Assembly (NCBI RefSeq): GCF_036194065.1
Contig: NZ_CP108095.1
Location: 868,001 to 932,000 of the forward strand
Length of the DNA: 64,000 nucleotides
DNA from: Streptomyces sp. NBC_00239
GTDB taxonomy: Bacteria > Actinomycetota > Actinomycetes > Streptomycetales > Streptomycetaceae
Direction of reading: 5' to 3'
Shown here: piece by piece, positions 20,478 through 29,719 of the stretch
Numbering within the stretch: the stretch's first letter is position 1
How the letters are laid out: the number at the start of each line of letters is the position of its first letter
Translations under genes and position numbers: made by a program
The notes under the pieces: generated by a model
Database searches by the model: none
The model's input: the letters and a program-made list of their open reading frames with translations, nothing else
Told to the model about the DNA's origin: nothing

Positions 20478-20912
20478 ATGGCAGCCAGGATCGATCTCAC
20501 GCTCGATGGTGCGGACGCACAGACCCTCGCCGTCTTCTGGAAGACGGCCCTCGGATACGTCGACGAGCCGCCGCCCGCTCCCTTCGCCACGCGCGAGGAG
20601 TGGCTCGCGCAGTTCGATCTGCCGGAGGACGACACCGAGGACGACGGCGCATGGCTTTGCGATCCCGACGGTGTCGGACCGCGGTTGTGCATCCTCAAGG
20701 TCCCGGAGCCGAAGACGGCGAAGAACCGGCTCCACATCGACATCCGCGTGCCGGGGCACGGCAGCGCCGACGAACGGTGGGCACGGATCAGGGCCGAGGC
20801 CGAGCGGCTGGTGCGGGCGGGCGGGCGCGTCCTCGACGAGTTCGACGGGCACCACGTGGTGATGGCGGACCCGGAGGGCAACGAGTTCTGCGTGGCTGCC
20901 GCCGCCGCGTGA
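20478..20912 (+). CDS. VOC (glyoxalase-like) protein
   Basis: 144 residues of the glyoxalase_6 type: [23 protein letters not shown] at the N-terminus and the closing strand [15 protein letters not shown]. Members include dioxygenases, isomerases and binding proteins. The last codons and stop are copied once more just downstream (20921-20944). Confidence 0.82.
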   Translation: MAARIDLTLDGADAQTLAVFWKTALGYVDEPPPAPFATREEWLAQFDLPEDDTEDDGAWLCDPDGVGPRLCILKVPEPKTAKNRLHIDIRVPGHGSADERWARIRAEAERLVRAGGRVLDEFDGHHVVMADPEGNEFCVAAAAA

Positions 20913-20944
20913 CCGGTGCTGTGGCTGCCGCCTCCGCGTGACCG
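20892..20944. repeat. 24-bp direct repeat duplicating the gene's 3' end
   Basis: 20892-20915 and 20921-20944 are identical except for one base (GTGGCTGCCGCC followed by G or T, then CCGCGTGACCG). The first copy spans the stop codon of the VOC gene. It looks like a recent 29-bp-period duplication. Confidence 0.8.
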
Positions 20945-21041
20945 ATCCTGCGCCCCGGCCCGCACACGTTGCGCGGGCAGGGGCGTGGCGCGGCCCGGGG
21001 TCAGGCGGCCGGCGTCGCGCGCGGGCGCCGGGCGTGGGGCG

Positions 21042-21608
21042 TCATTGGCCGACCCGGCCGTCGACGCACTCGCGCAGCAGGTCCGCGTGGCCGCAGTGGC
21101 GGGCGTATTCCTCGACGCGGTGGACCATGAGCTCGCGGATGGCGATGCCGTCCTTGCCCACGCGCTCGGCCAGGTCGGGGTGCTCGGCCAGTGCGGCGTC
21201 GGTCTCGGCCTGTTCGCGTTCCAGGTCGGCGTACGCGGAGTCGACCACGCTCTGCTCGGCGACGGCTCCGTGGAAGTCCGCGTCGCGCTTGCCGTACAGC
21301 TTCGGGAGCGGGTCGCCCTCGACGATCCAGTTGCGCCAGTCCCGTTCCACCTCGGCCAGGTGCCGGATCAGGCCGAGCAGCGACATCGTCGACGGGGGAA
21401 CCGACCGGCGGGCCAGTTGCTCCGGGTCCAGGCCGTCACATTTCATCCGCAGGGTCTTGCGGTAGTTCGTCAGGAAGTCCTGCAGCGTCGCGAGCTCCCC
21501 CTCGGGAGTGTCCTCGTTGTTGCGGGGGTCTTCGTCCGGGTCGGCCCACATGTCGGCGTACACGGTCGCCTGGGTCCACCGCTCGGGGTGCTCGATCATG
21601 CGTCGCAT
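21042..21608 (-). CDS. DinB-superfamily protein (DUF664)
   Basis: About 188 residues. Metal-site helices appear as [23 protein letters not shown] and [31 protein letters not shown], the usual HxxEVE and [17 protein letters not shown] pattern. Second DinB member in the window (with 6962-7555) but not closely similar to it. ATG at 21608 or 21599 are both possible; neither has a strong ribosome binding site. Confidence 0.82.
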   Translation of the reverse strand: MRRMIEHPERWTQATVYADMWADPDEDPRNNEDTPEGELATLQDFLTNYRKTLRMKCDGLDPEQLARRSVPPSTMSLLGLIRHLAEVERDWRNWIVEGDPLPKLYGKRDADFHGAVAEQSVVDSAYADLEREQAETDAALAEHPDLAERVGKDGIAIRELMVHRVEEYARHCGHADLLRECVDGRVGQ

Positions 21609-21841
21609 GATCGCTTGCGCGGATCGGGGCGCGCCACCCCATTTCCGTCCGCGGTGACGCCGGACCGGGGCTCCCCCGTCACGTTCCGTCGCTCCGGGCG
21701 GTGCCGCCTGCGGCACGGTCCTCGCCGGCAGGCGGACTGTCAGTGGCGTGGGGCACAGTTGAAAAGGCCATAACGCTGAAATGGCCGACGGACGAGGACC
21801 GAGGACTCACTGCGCTTCCCGCGTGGAATCGAGGCGATCTC

Positions 21842-22897
21842 ATGGCGCACGCGATCCAGGCCGAGGGTCTGGCAAAGCGGTACAAGGAGACCCGCGCGCT
21901 GGCCGGGGTGGATCTCCAGGTCCCGGCGGGCACCGTCTGCGGCCTGCTGGGTCCCAACGGCGCCGGCAAGACGACCGCGGTGCGCATCTTCGCCACGCTC
22001 CTGCGGCCGGACGAAGGGCGGGCGGAGGTCGGCGGTTACGACGTCGTACGCGAGTCGGGGCTGGTCAGGTCGCTGATCGGGCTCACGGGTCAGTACGCGG
22101 CCGTCGACGAGAACCTGACCGGCACGGAGAACCTGCTGATGATCGGCAGGCTGCTCGGCCTGCCGCGTGCGGAAGCACGGGCCCGGGCGGCCGAACTCCT
22201 CGACCGCTTCCACCTGACCGACGCGGCGGGCCGCGCCGCCAAGGCGTACTCGGGAGGCATGAGGCGGCGCCTGGACCTCGCGGCCAGCCTGGTCGGCCGC
22301 CCCCAGGTCCTCTTCCTCGACGAGCCGACCACCGGCCTCGACCCGCACAGTCGCGGCGAGGTGTGGGACATGCTGCGCGCCCTGGTCTCGGAAGGCATGA
22401 CCACCCTGCTGACCACGCAGTACCTGGACGAGGCGGACCGGCTCGCCGACAACATCGTGGTGATCGACAAGGGCACGGTGATCGCCGACGGCACGCCGGA
22501 CCAGCTGAAGTCGCAGGTCGGGGGCCAGGTACTGGAGCTGCGGCCGACCCGCACGGCCGATCTCGCGGCGGCGCACGCACTGGTCGCCGAGGAAGCGGGG
22601 CCCCAGGCCAAGATCGAGGGCGAGGGGATCATCGCTCCCGTCAACGACGCGGCGCTCATGCCGAGCATCGTGCGCAGGCTGGACCAGGTGGGCATCGAGG
22701 TCGGCGAACTCACGCTGCGGCGCTCGTCCCTCGACGAGGTGTTCATGGTGCTGACCGGCCACCGTGCGGAGCCCGCCGCCCCGACCACCGACGGGGACGG
22801 AGGCGCGGACGGGGACGCGCCCAGGGGGCGGGAGAGCGGCGCCGGGACCGGCGCGGCAGCCGACGACCAGCACGTGAACGCGGGGAGCCCGTCATGA
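21842..22897 (+). CDS. ABC exporter ATPase, DrrA type
   Basis: 351 residues. Walker A GPNGAGKTT, signature YSGGMRRRLDLAASL, Walker B LFLDEPTTGLDP and the DrrA-type C-terminal domain ending VGELTLRRSSLDEVFMVLTGH. A Gly/Asp-rich tail of about 45 residues follows. Start chosen at ATG 21842 with GAGG seven bases upstream. Overlaps the permease by ATGA. Such pairs export antibiotics or lipids; the substrate cannot be told. Confidence 0.93.
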   Translation: MAHAIQAEGLAKRYKETRALAGVDLQVPAGTVCGLLGPNGAGKTTAVRIFATLLRPDEGRAEVGGYDVVRESGLVRSLIGLTGQYAAVDENLTGTENLLMIGRLLGLPRAEARARAAELLDRFHLTDAAGRAAKAYSGGMRRRLDLAASLVGRPQVLFLDEPTTGLDPHSRGEVWDMLRALVSEGMTTLLTTQYLDEADRLADNIVVIDKGTVIADGTPDQLKSQVGGQVLELRPTRTADLAAAHALVAEEAGPQAKIEGEGIIAPVNDAALMPSIVRRLDQVGIEVGELTLRRSSLDEVFMVLTGHRAEPAAPTTDGDGGADGDAPRGRESGAGTGAAADDQHVNAGSPS

Positions 22898-23706
22898 CGG
22901 CCACGACGGTCACCGGCAGCATGAGCCACGGCGGCCGGGTGCGCCCCCTGGCGGCCCTGCGGCAGACCGCGACCATGGCGTGGCGCAGCCTGGTCTCGGT
23001 GAAGCACAACCCCTTGGAACTGGTCGACTACAGCATCACGCCGATCATGTTCGTGTTCCTGTTCACCTACGTCTTCGGCGGGCAGATGGCGGGCTCGCCC
23101 CGCGAGTACCTGCAGTACGCGCTCGCCGGGATCATCGTGCAGAACACGCTCTTCATGAGCATGTACACCGCCATGTCGTTGAACACCGACCTCACGAAGG
23201 GCGTGTTCGACCGCCTGCGGAGCCTGCCCATCGCCCGTTCGGCGCCGCTCTTCGGACGCATCGCCGCGGACCTGGCCAAGCAGCTGTGGGCCATGATCCT
23301 GATGGTCGCGCTGGGCATGCTGCTGGGCTTCGAGGTCACCGGCGGCCCGGCGGGCTTCGCGGCGGCGGCGCTCCTGCTCCTGGTGTTCGCGGCCGCCGTG
23401 TCGTGGACGGCGGTGCTCATAGGCATGGTGGCCGGGGACGCCGAGAAGGTGCAGGTCTACGCCTTCACGGTGATCTTCCCGATCACCTTCACCAGCAGCG
23501 CGTTCGCGGAGGTCAGCACCATGCCCGGCTGGCTCCAGGCGTGGGTCGAGGTCAACCCGGTGACCCACCTGTCGGACGCCTTCCGCGGCCTGCTGCTCGG
23601 CAACCCGGTGAGCGGGCCGATCATGTGGTCCCTGCTGTGGGCGGCGGGCATCGCGGCGGTCTTCATGCCGTTGGCGATGCGCGCCTACCGCACGCGCGGG
23701 CGCTGA
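22894..23706 (+). CDS. ABC-2 type exporter permease, DrrB type
   Basis: 270 residues with six TM helices and the ABC-2 signature region (PGWLQAWVEVNPVTHLSDAFRGLLLG) near the C-terminus. It starts in an ATGA overlap with the ATPase gene; the two form the exporter. Confidence 0.93.
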   Translation: MTATTVTGSMSHGGRVRPLAALRQTATMAWRSLVSVKHNPLELVDYSITPIMFVFLFTYVFGGQMAGSPREYLQYALAGIIVQNTLFMSMYTAMSLNTDLTKGVFDRLRSLPIARSAPLFGRIAADLAKQLWAMILMVALGMLLGFEVTGGPAGFAAAALLLLVFAAAVSWTAVLIGMVAGDAEKVQVYAFTVIFPITFTSSAFAEVSTMPGWLQAWVEVNPVTHLSDAFRGLLLGNPVSGPIMWSLLWAAGIAAVFMPLAMRAYRTRGR

Positions 23707-23770
23707 GAGCGGCGGAACGCCGCCGACGGCTCCCTACCCGACGGGAAGCGGCCTCGGGCAGGATACGCAC

Positions 23771-24451
23771 GTGCAGGCGACGGAACTGATCATGAGAGCG
23801 GGCGCGCTGGCCGCCCGCGGCCCCCGGCAGATCCTCGGCATCGCCGGGCCGCCCGGGGCCGGAAAGTCGACACTGGCCGCGCGGATCGCCGACGCGCTCG
23901 GGCCGGAGCGGGCCGTGGTGGTCCCGATGGACGGCTTCCACCTCGCCCAAGCAGAGCTGTCCCGGCTGGGACGCGCCGACCGCAAGGGAGCCCCGGACAC
24001 CTTCGACGCGGCCGGGTACGCAGCACTGCTGCGCCGGCTGCGCGCAACGGGCGGGCCGGACGGACCGGCAGCACCGCGAGGCCCGGCGCGGCCGGACGGA
24101 GCGAACGAACGGCCCGGGACCACGGTGTACGCGCCCGCCTTCGACCGGTCCCTGGAGGAGCCGATCGCCGGCAGCATTCCCGTCGCCCCGTCGGTACCGC
24201 TGGTGATCACCGAAGGGAACTACCTGCTGCACGACGCGGCGGAGTGGGCGCCGGTACGGCCGCTCCTGGACGAGGCCTGGTACCTCGCGCCGGACGAGGG
24301 CCTGCGCGTGGGCCGGCTCGTCGAACGACACGTGCGCCACGGCAAGGACCCGGCGTACGCACGCGCCTGGGTGGCCCGGTCGGACGAGCCCAACGCCCGC
24401 CTCGTCGCCCGCGGCCGCGACCGCGCCGATCTCGTCCTCGACCCCGGCTGA
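23771..24451 (+). CDS. Nucleoside/nucleotide kinase family protein (FrcK/PanK-like P-loop kinase)
   Basis: 226 residues. P-loop GPPGAGKS near residue 27, then VVPMDGFHLAQAEL, the hallmark of uridine kinase/PanK-like P-loop kinases, a Gly/Pro-rich insert, VITEGNYLLHD and RLVERHVRHGKDPAYARAWVARSDEPNARLV. Proteins of this type are annotated as nucleoside or fructose-pathway kinases; the phosphate acceptor is not evident. GTG start. Confidence 0.85.
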   Translation: MQATELIMRAGALAARGPRQILGIAGPPGAGKSTLAARIADALGPERAVVVPMDGFHLAQAELSRLGRADRKGAPDTFDAAGYAALLRRLRATGGPDGPAAPRGPARPDGANERPGTTVYAPAFDRSLEEPIAGSIPVAPSVPLVITEGNYLLHDAAEWAPVRPLLDEAWYLAPDEGLRVGRLVERHVRHGKDPAYARAWVARSDEPNARLVARGRDRADLVLDPG

Positions 24452-24470
24452 CCCCCGGCGCGCCGCGCGC

Positions 24471-24489
24471 CCCGCGGCCGTACCGCGGG
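24471..24489. terminator. Bidirectional hairpin terminator
   Basis: CCCGCGG, loop CCGTA, CCGCGGG: perfect 7-bp stem between convergent genes, 20 bases past the kinase stop. Confidence 0.65.
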
Positions 24490-24505
24490 TTCCGCAAGCG
24501 CGAGC

Positions 24506-25516
24506 TCAGGACAGCGGGTTGTGGCCGGGAGGAACCGCTTCGCCGCGGCCGACCGGCCCGGGCGGGGTGCCGTCGGCGCCGAAGGGGCGGCCGCCCAGGG
24601 CGGCCCGGCCGTGCGGCGCGAGCCAGCCGGTCGGGTCGGGGCCGTCCGGCACGATCCCGGTGGGGTTGATGTCGTCGTGCACGACGTAGTAGTGCCGTTT
24701 GACGTGCGCGAAGTCGACGGTGTCGCCGAAGCCGGGCGTCTGGAAGAGGTCCCGCGCGTACGCCCAGAGCACCGGCATCTCGGTGAGCTTCTGCCGGTTG
24801 CACTTGAAGTGGCCGTGGTAGACGGCGTCGAAGCGTACGAGCGTGGTGAACAGGCGTACGTCCGCCTCGGTGAGGGTGTCGCCGACCAGGTAGCGGGACC
24901 GTTCGAGGCGGGCGGAGAGCCAGTCGAGGGCGGCGAACAGCCGCGCGTACGCGTCCTCGTACGCCTCCTGGCTGCCGGCGAATCCGGCCTCGTAGACGGC
25001 GTTGTTGACGTCCCGGTAGACCCTGTCGTTCACGGCGTCGATCTGCGGCCGCAAGGCGGTCGGGTACAGCGCGGGCGCCCCGGGGCGGTGGTACCGCGTC
25101 CATTCCAGTGACATGTCCAGTGTGATCCGCGGGAAGTCGTTGGTCACGACCTGCCCGCTCGCGACGTCCACGATCGCCGGCACCGTGATCCCCCGGTCGT
25201 AGCCGGGGTCGCGCGCGAGGTAGGCGTCCCGGAGCCGCTCGATCCCGAGCACCGGGTCGCGTCCGCCGGGGTCGAGGTCGAAGGTCCAGCTGCGTTCGTC
25301 GTGCACGGGCCCCGCGACGGCCATCGGCAGGGCCTCCTCCAGCCCGAGGAGGCGCCGTACGATCACCGCCCGGCTCGCCCACGGACAGGCCCGGCTGACC
25401 ACCAGGCGGTAGCGTCCCGGCTCCACGCGGTGGTCGTCACTCCCGTCGGCGGTGATCCGTGTGGTGATGTACCGGCTGTCGCGGGTGTACCCCTTGCCTG
25501 CGCTCACGTAGCTCAC
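24506..25516 (-). CDS. GST-Xi/ECM4-like thiol reductase (S-conjugated hydroquinone reductase family)
   Basis: 336 residues. The thioredoxin-like N-terminal domain carries the family catalytic motif ACPWASR with Cys44, and VTNDFPRITLDMSLEW corresponds to the conserved NESSEI region but differs from it. The C-terminal all-helical domain has ALDWLSARLERSRYLVGDTLTEADVRLFTTLVRFDAVYHGHFKCN. In proteobacteria and fungi these enzymes reduce glutathionyl-hydroquinones. Actinomycetes make mycothiol, not glutathione, so the thiol partner here is probably mycothiol (inference). Single-gene unit. Confidence 0.87.
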   Translation of the reverse strand: MSYVSAGKGYTRDSRYITTRITADGSDDHRVEPGRYRLVVSRACPWASRAVIVRRLLGLEEALPMAVAGPVHDERSWTFDLDPGGRDPVLGIERLRDAYLARDPGYDRGITVPAIVDVASGQVVTNDFPRITLDMSLEWTRYHRPGAPALYPTALRPQIDAVNDRVYRDVNNAVYEAGFAGSQEAYEDAYARLFAALDWLSARLERSRYLVGDTLTEADVRLFTTLVRFDAVYHGHFKCNRQKLTEMPVLWAYARDLFQTPGFGDTVDFAHVKRHYYVVHDDINPTGIVPDGPDPTGWLAPHGRAALGGRPFGADGTPPGPVGRGEAVPPGHNPLS

Positions 25517-25607
25517 GACGCGCGCCTACCCGCAATCGTCCGCGGGATCCACCGCTCTGGGGCGCTGGGGCAACCAGCGCTCGAGGCACCGTCGGAGCCG
25601 GCGGCCG

Positions 25608-26297
25608 TCAGTCGCCGTTCGCGGAGAAGTGCTGGTAGTCCGGATCGGACCAGCGGGCGCCCCACTGCCAGCCGACCTCCTCGAAGGCCCTGGTCACGGC
25701 GTCGCCGGGGCGGATCATTCCGGGGGCGCCCCGGTCGCGGTCGAGGTGGGCCCGCCCGTGCGGAGGGTGGCACGTGCCGTTGCTGTCGACGTACGGGTTC
25801 TCGACGGGGTTGATGTCCACCGCGTCGCCCCAGGAGTGCCGGGAGACGCGGCGCTCGTCGCCCGTGACCGGGCGGCAGTTGAAGGCGGACGTGTTGTCGT
25901 CGGCCATGGACCTGTGGTCGCTGCCGTCGTACTCGGCCGTGACGCGCATCCGGCGGATCGGGAACCGGGCCTCGAAGGCCTTCCCGAAGACGTGGATCAG
26001 GGGGTCGACCGCGTCGCGGTGGGCGATCAGCTCCCCCTGGTGGATCTTGCCGTCGAAGCCCCAGTGGTTCATCCGGACCAGTCTGAGCAGCCCGGGCGGC
26101 ACGGGACAGCCGGGCCGGTGGCTGGCCCCCAGTTTCGCGGCCGGGACGGCCGACACGCGGGCGGCGAGTTCCACCACCGGGTCCCCGGCCACCGCCAGGG
26201 ACCTCGGTGCTGCTGCCTCCGGCACGCCGCTGGGCGGCACGTACACGCAGACCGCGGCCGTCAGGGTCAGGGCCACGGCTGCGAAGCGGTAGCGCAC
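25608..26297 (-). CDS. Secreted M15-family D-Ala-D-Ala carboxypeptidase-like protein
   Basis: About 229 residues from a GTG at 26297. A signal peptide (VRYRFAAVALTLTAAVCVYVPPSG) precedes an M15C domain with the zinc and catalytic blocks AFNCRPV, SRHSWGDAVDINPVENPYV and DYQHFS. The VanY/L-alanoyl-D-glutamate peptidase group cleaves peptidoglycan stem peptides outside the cell. No lytic phage context is seen. Confidence 0.85.
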   Translation of the reverse strand: MRYRFAAVALTLTAAVCVYVPPSGVPEAAAPRSLAVAGDPVVELAARVSAVPAAKLGASHRPGCPVPPGLLRLVRMNHWGFDGKIHQGELIAHRDAVDPLIHVFGKAFEARFPIRRMRVTAEYDGSDHRSMADDNTSAFNCRPVTGDERRVSRHSWGDAVDINPVENPYVDSNGTCHPPHGRAHLDRDRGAPGMIRPGDAVTRAFEEVGWQWGARWSDPDYQHFSANGD

Positions 26298-26344
26298 CCG
26301 TCCACCGTAGATCCGCCCGCGCCGCCCGGCACCACGAGCGCCCG

Positions 26345-26815
26345 TCAGTGGTGCCAGGCCTTGCCGCCCGTGTTGTGGATGAAGCGCTGGAGGACCTTGA
26401 CGGTGGTCAGGTACTCCTCGTCCGAGATCCCCTCGTGCCGTTCCGCCCACAGGTCCGTCTGGACCGCGGCGGCCTTCTCGTAGAAGCGCGTGCCCTCCGC
26501 GGTGAGGTGCAGGAGGCCGGTCTCGTCCTCGGTGATCCAGCCCCGGGCGACGGTCGTGTCGATCTCCTCCTCCAGCGCCTCACGCCCGGTGTCGAGGTAG
26601 TTCCGGAGGATGCGCGACACCTCGGCCCGCGGCTTGGGCGTGTCGGCGCGGGCTGCCTGGGCGAGCACCCACCACTGCGGCTGGGTGGTCCCGATGTCGG
26701 CGAGCGCGGCGCGGGTGCGGTCGACGGTGGCCTTGCACGCGGCCCAGCTCCAGTACCCGATGGGCTGCTGGACGAGTTCCGTGTCGCTGTGGGTGTACGA
26801 GAAAGCCGAGGACAT
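26345..26815 (-). CDS. MarR-type winged-helix regulator
   Basis: 156 residues. N-terminal helix QQPIGYWSWAACKATVDRTRAALADIGTTQPQWWVL, then a winged helix with EVSRILRNYLDTGREALEEEIDTTVARGWI and wing LHLTAEGTRFYEKAA. GGGA precedes the ATG. Target unknown; no divergent partner is close. Confidence 0.8.
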   Translation of the reverse strand: MSSAFSYTHSDTELVQQPIGYWSWAACKATVDRTRAALADIGTTQPQWWVLAQAARADTPKPRAEVSRILRNYLDTGREALEEEIDTTVARGWITEDETGLLHLTAEGTRFYEKAAAVQTDLWAERHEGISDEEYLTTVKVLQRFIHNTGGKAWHH

Positions 26816-26978
26816 GGCCGGTCCCTTTCGGTCGGTCGACGAGCGGACAAACGGACAAGCGATGAACGGATTGGCCGTTGAGCGGTTCGAGATCGACCGT
26901 AGGAACTCAAGTGCGCTTGAGGTCAAGGGCACTCGGCGATGCCGTGCTCGGCGTGCTTGCCCTGCTCGCCCCGCTCGC

Positions 26979-27407
26979 TCAGGTCACCGGCTCGGGGGCC
27001 GGTACGGGCCCGGGCAGCGGCCCCGGCTGCGGGTGCGGATCCGGTCCCGGCGGCGGTGAGGGCTGAGGATCGGGTTCGGGCTGCGGGGGCGCCGGCGGCA
27101 CCGGGTCGGGTCCCGGAGCGGGCACCGGCCCCGGTACCGGTCCGGGCTGGGGGCCGGGCCCCGGACCGGGCGGCGGAGTGGGACTGGGCGGTACGGGGTC
27201 GTTGGGAGGGGTGCCCATGTCCGCTGCGGGCCGTCGGAACTCGTCCGGCGGCCGCGGCGTGCGGGGCGGCGCGGGCCGGGGCACCGGCTCCGGCCCGGGT
27301 ACGGGATCGGGCCGGGGAACGGGCGTCGGGACCGGCCGCGGCGTATGCGGAGGATCAGGGGTCCCGGGGGTCGATGCCATGGGTGCGTTCAGGTGCATGT
27401 GCGTCAT
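26979..27407 (-). CDS. Proline-rich low-complexity protein, hypothetical
   Basis: 142 residues from an ATG at 27407 with GGGAACC upstream. After MTHMHLNAPMAS it is almost entirely Pro, Gly, Asp and Thr in PxPxP and PGPGPGP runs, with a short less repetitive centre (DEFRRPAADMGTPPNDP). It resembles disordered, cell-surface or scaffold tails, but has no export signal. Coding is plausible, not certain. Confidence 0.45.
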   Translation of the reverse strand: MTHMHLNAPMASTPGTPDPPHTPRPVPTPVPRPDPVPGPEPVPRPAPPRTPRPPDEFRRPAADMGTPPNDPVPPSPTPPPGPGPGPQPGPVPGPVPAPGPDPVPPAPPQPEPDPQPSPPPGPDPHPQPGPLPGPVPAPEPVT

Positions 27408-27490
27408 GGAGGTTCCCGTCGTGCGGTGACAGTGCCTGTCTGCTGCGCGCCGGACCGCTCCCGTGCGGCCCGCGCCCGTCCTGCCCGTGC

Positions 27491-27772
27491 TCATTCGTTC
27501 GCCTTGTATTCGGCCGGTCCCTTCCACCGGGTCGCCTGTTCGCCCTGCTCATCGGATTCGGCCGACCGCTCCGCCGGACGTTCGACCGGCCGGTCGAGAC
27601 GGCTGGCTTCGTCCGTGTCCGCGGCTCGCGTACCTCCGGGTTCACCGGCCGCACGGGAGGCGCGCGGCCTGACGTGTGGGGCGCGACGCTCGGCGTCGTC
27701 GCCGTGGCCCTCATCGTGGCCGTGGCCGTGGCCGTGCAGTGGTACGCCTCCGGCTCCGCCTTGGTCGTTCAT
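27491..27772 (-). CDS. Small charged protein with a His/Gly-rich N-terminus, hypothetical
   Basis: 93 residues. HGHGHGHDEGHGDD near residue 13 is a possible metal-binding stretch; the rest is Arg/Glu/Ala-rich and ends WKGPAEYKANE. AAGGGATGAGCC precedes the ATG at 27772, a good ribosome binding site. It lies directly upstream of the Pro-rich gene in the same orientation. Confidence 0.5.
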   Translation of the reverse strand: MNDQGGAGGVPLHGHGHGHDEGHGDDAERRAPHVRPRASRAAGEPGGTRAADTDEASRLDRPVERPAERSAESDEQGEQATRWKGPAEYKANE

Positions 27773-27888
27773 GGCTCATCCCTTCCTGGCCCCGCTCGTC
27801 CTTGGCACCTGCTTGTCTGGCCCTGTCCCTGATCCGGTCCCGGACCCGACCTTGCCCCCTCATCGGCGCCTACCCCGCCCTGCCCCGC

Positions 27889-29001
27889 TCAGACGGACAA
27901 CGGCCGCGCCGCCGGGGCCACGATCAGGCTGTCGACGACGGCGGCCAGACTGCCCGTGGCCGCGTGGACCGCACGCTGGCGACGCGCGCCGGTGCCCCGT
28001 CGGCGCAGCTCGTCCCACAGGGTGTGCGCGGCGTCCCGGTCCCCGGCCGCCGCCAGCCCGGGCGCCGCCCGTTCCAGAAGCCGTTCGACGAGATGGGCCG
28101 CGTGCCGTTCGCGCCCGCTCACCGGGTCGAGGCCGGGCCCGTCGAGCCCGTACGTCGCGGCCAGCTCGTGCGCTCTGAGCAGCCTGGCCGTCGAAGGCCG
28201 CGGCGGCGGCGCGCCCGCGTCCGCCTCGGCGAGCAGGGCTCCGGCGAGGCCTCGTACGAGTACGGCGGTCAGCACGACGGTGTCGAGGTCGGCGTTGACG
28301 TCGGAGACCCGGATCTCCAGGGTCGGCACGTGCTCGGAGGGCCGGGCGTGCCAGTACAGCATCCGCCGGTCGAGCAGGATTCCGGCGCCGACCAGCCCGT
28401 CCACGTACGCGAGGTACTGGCGCTCGTCGTCGAGCAGCGGTGGCGGTCCGACGGTGGGCCAGCAGGCGAAGGAGACCGAGCGCCAGCTCGCGCGGCCGGT
28501 GTCCCGGCCGCACACGAACGGCGAGTTGGCGGTGATCGACTGGATCACGGGCAGCCACGGTCGGATGTGGTTCGCGAGCGCCAGGGCCCGGCCCCGCTCC
28601 AGCGCGCCGACGTGCACATGGCAGCCGCAGACGAGGCCGTGCGGGCCGACCAGCGCGGCGTACCGGCAGGCCATCCGGCGGTACCGGTCGGTGTCGGTGA
28701 CCGTCAGGGGATCGGAGGGAGGGATCACGGGGGTGCCGGAAGCGGCCGTCAGGCAGCCGGCCCGGTCCGCCGCCTCCGTCACCGTCCGCCGTAGCCGGAG
28801 CAGCTGCCTCCGCAGGTCCTCGCGGTCCGCGGTCGGCCGCGTGCAGACCTCGACCTGCGCGTTGTAGAACTCGCGCTGCACCTGCTCGCCGAGCTCGTCC
28901 GCGATCGCGGCGATGACCTGCGGGCCTCGGTTCACCGGCGCCCGGCTCTCCCGGTCGACGAGGTGGTATTCCTCCTCCACCCCCACGGTCAGTACGTCCA
29001 T
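27889..29001 (-). CDS. YbdK-type carboxylate-amine ligase (GCS2 family)
   Basis: 370 residues. VGVEEEYHLVD at the N-terminus is the ATP-grasp-like GCS2 signature; QVEVCTRP, GCHVHVGALERGRALALANHIRPWLP and TLEIRVSDVNADLDTVVLTAVLVRGL follow as in YbdK. These enzymes form gamma-glutamyl amides, with weak glutamate-cysteine ligase activity in E. coli. Physiological substrate unknown; no ergothioneine genes are adjacent. Confidence 0.9.
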   Translation of the reverse strand: MDVLTVGVEEEYHLVDRESRAPVNRGPQVIAAIADELGEQVQREFYNAQVEVCTRPTADREDLRRQLLRLRRTVTEAADRAGCLTAASGTPVIPPSDPLTVTDTDRYRRMACRYAALVGPHGLVCGCHVHVGALERGRALALANHIRPWLPVIQSITANSPFVCGRDTGRASWRSVSFACWPTVGPPPLLDDERQYLAYVDGLVGAGILLDRRMLYWHARPSEHVPTLEIRVSDVNADLDTVVLTAVLVRGLAGALLAEADAGAPPPRPSTARLLRAHELAATYGLDGPGLDPVSGRERHAAHLVERLLERAAPGLAAAGDRDAAHTLWDELRRRGTGARRQRAVHAATGSLAAVVDSLIVAPAARPLSV

Positions 29002-29160
29002 CGGACCTCCTCACACGTGCCGCCCGGCGCCTACCCGGCCGGGCCCCCGTGATTCCTCACGGCGCCACGTCTTCCGGGACCGGGTACGGGCCGCTGCGCG
29101 GCCACGGCCTTCCCGGACCGGCCGGCCCGCGGCTCTCCGGGCGGGTGCGGAAGGGGGCCG

Positions 29161-29373
29161 CTAAGGCTTGTTGGCCATGGCACCGAGGTACCGGTTGAGC
29201 TGTTTCAGCCGGGCCTCGATGCCTTGCGTGCAGCGCGAAAGGGCCTGGAGCTCGGTGATGGCCGCGAGCGCGCAGAGCACGGTCGCCCGGGCGGAGGGAT
29301 CGGTCACCTCCTGGAGAGCGGCCCGCGCCTCGTCGGCGAGTTGTGCGGTGGAAGGGCCTGATCCGGCGTTCAT
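29161..29373 (-). CDS. Small helical hypothetical protein
   Basis: 70 residues, entirely helical in appearance: LADEARAALQEVTDPSARATVLCALAAITELQALSRC and a basic C-terminal helix. AAGGGAG precedes the ATG at 29373. No family recognised; it belongs to a run of short stress-type genes. Confidence 0.55.
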   Translation of the reverse strand: MNAGSGPSTAQLADEARAALQEVTDPSARATVLCALAAITELQALSRCTQGIEARLKQLNRYLGAMANKP

Positions 29374-29548
29374 TCTGTTCTCCCTTGTGGAGCAGAAGCC
29401 GAGTGTGAAAGCAGAAGCCGTCGGGTGCGCGGGGCGGAAGCCGATGTGGACGCCGACGCGGGCGCGCCGCGCCGGGCCGCGCCGTACTGGCACGGCCCGG
29501 CGCGCCGGCTCCGCGGGATCGGGCGGGAACCGCGGGAGCGTCGCGGGG

Positions 29549-29719
29549 TCAGGCCTTGCGCCGCTTCAGCGATTCGTCGATCTCCGCCATCGCCTGCTTG
29601 GCGTTGCCCTTGGCCTGGTCCATCTTGCCTTCGGCGGTCAGCCGATGGTCGTCGGTGGCCTTGCCGACGGCTTCCTTGGCCTTGCCCTTTGCCTTGTCCA
29701 TACCGCCCTTGCCGGCCAT
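29549..29719 (-). CDS. CsbD-family stress protein
   Basis: 56 residues, Lys/Ala/Gly-rich: MDKAKGKAKEAVGKATDD, then MDQAKGNAKQAM. This is the CsbD repeat-like helix pattern; CsbD proteins are abundant general-stress (SigB-type) proteins of unknown mechanism. GGAGG precedes the ATG. Typical length. Confidence 0.85.
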   Translation of the reverse strand: MAGKGGMDKAKGKAKEAVGKATDDHRLTAEGKMDQAKGNAKQAMAEIDESLKRRKA

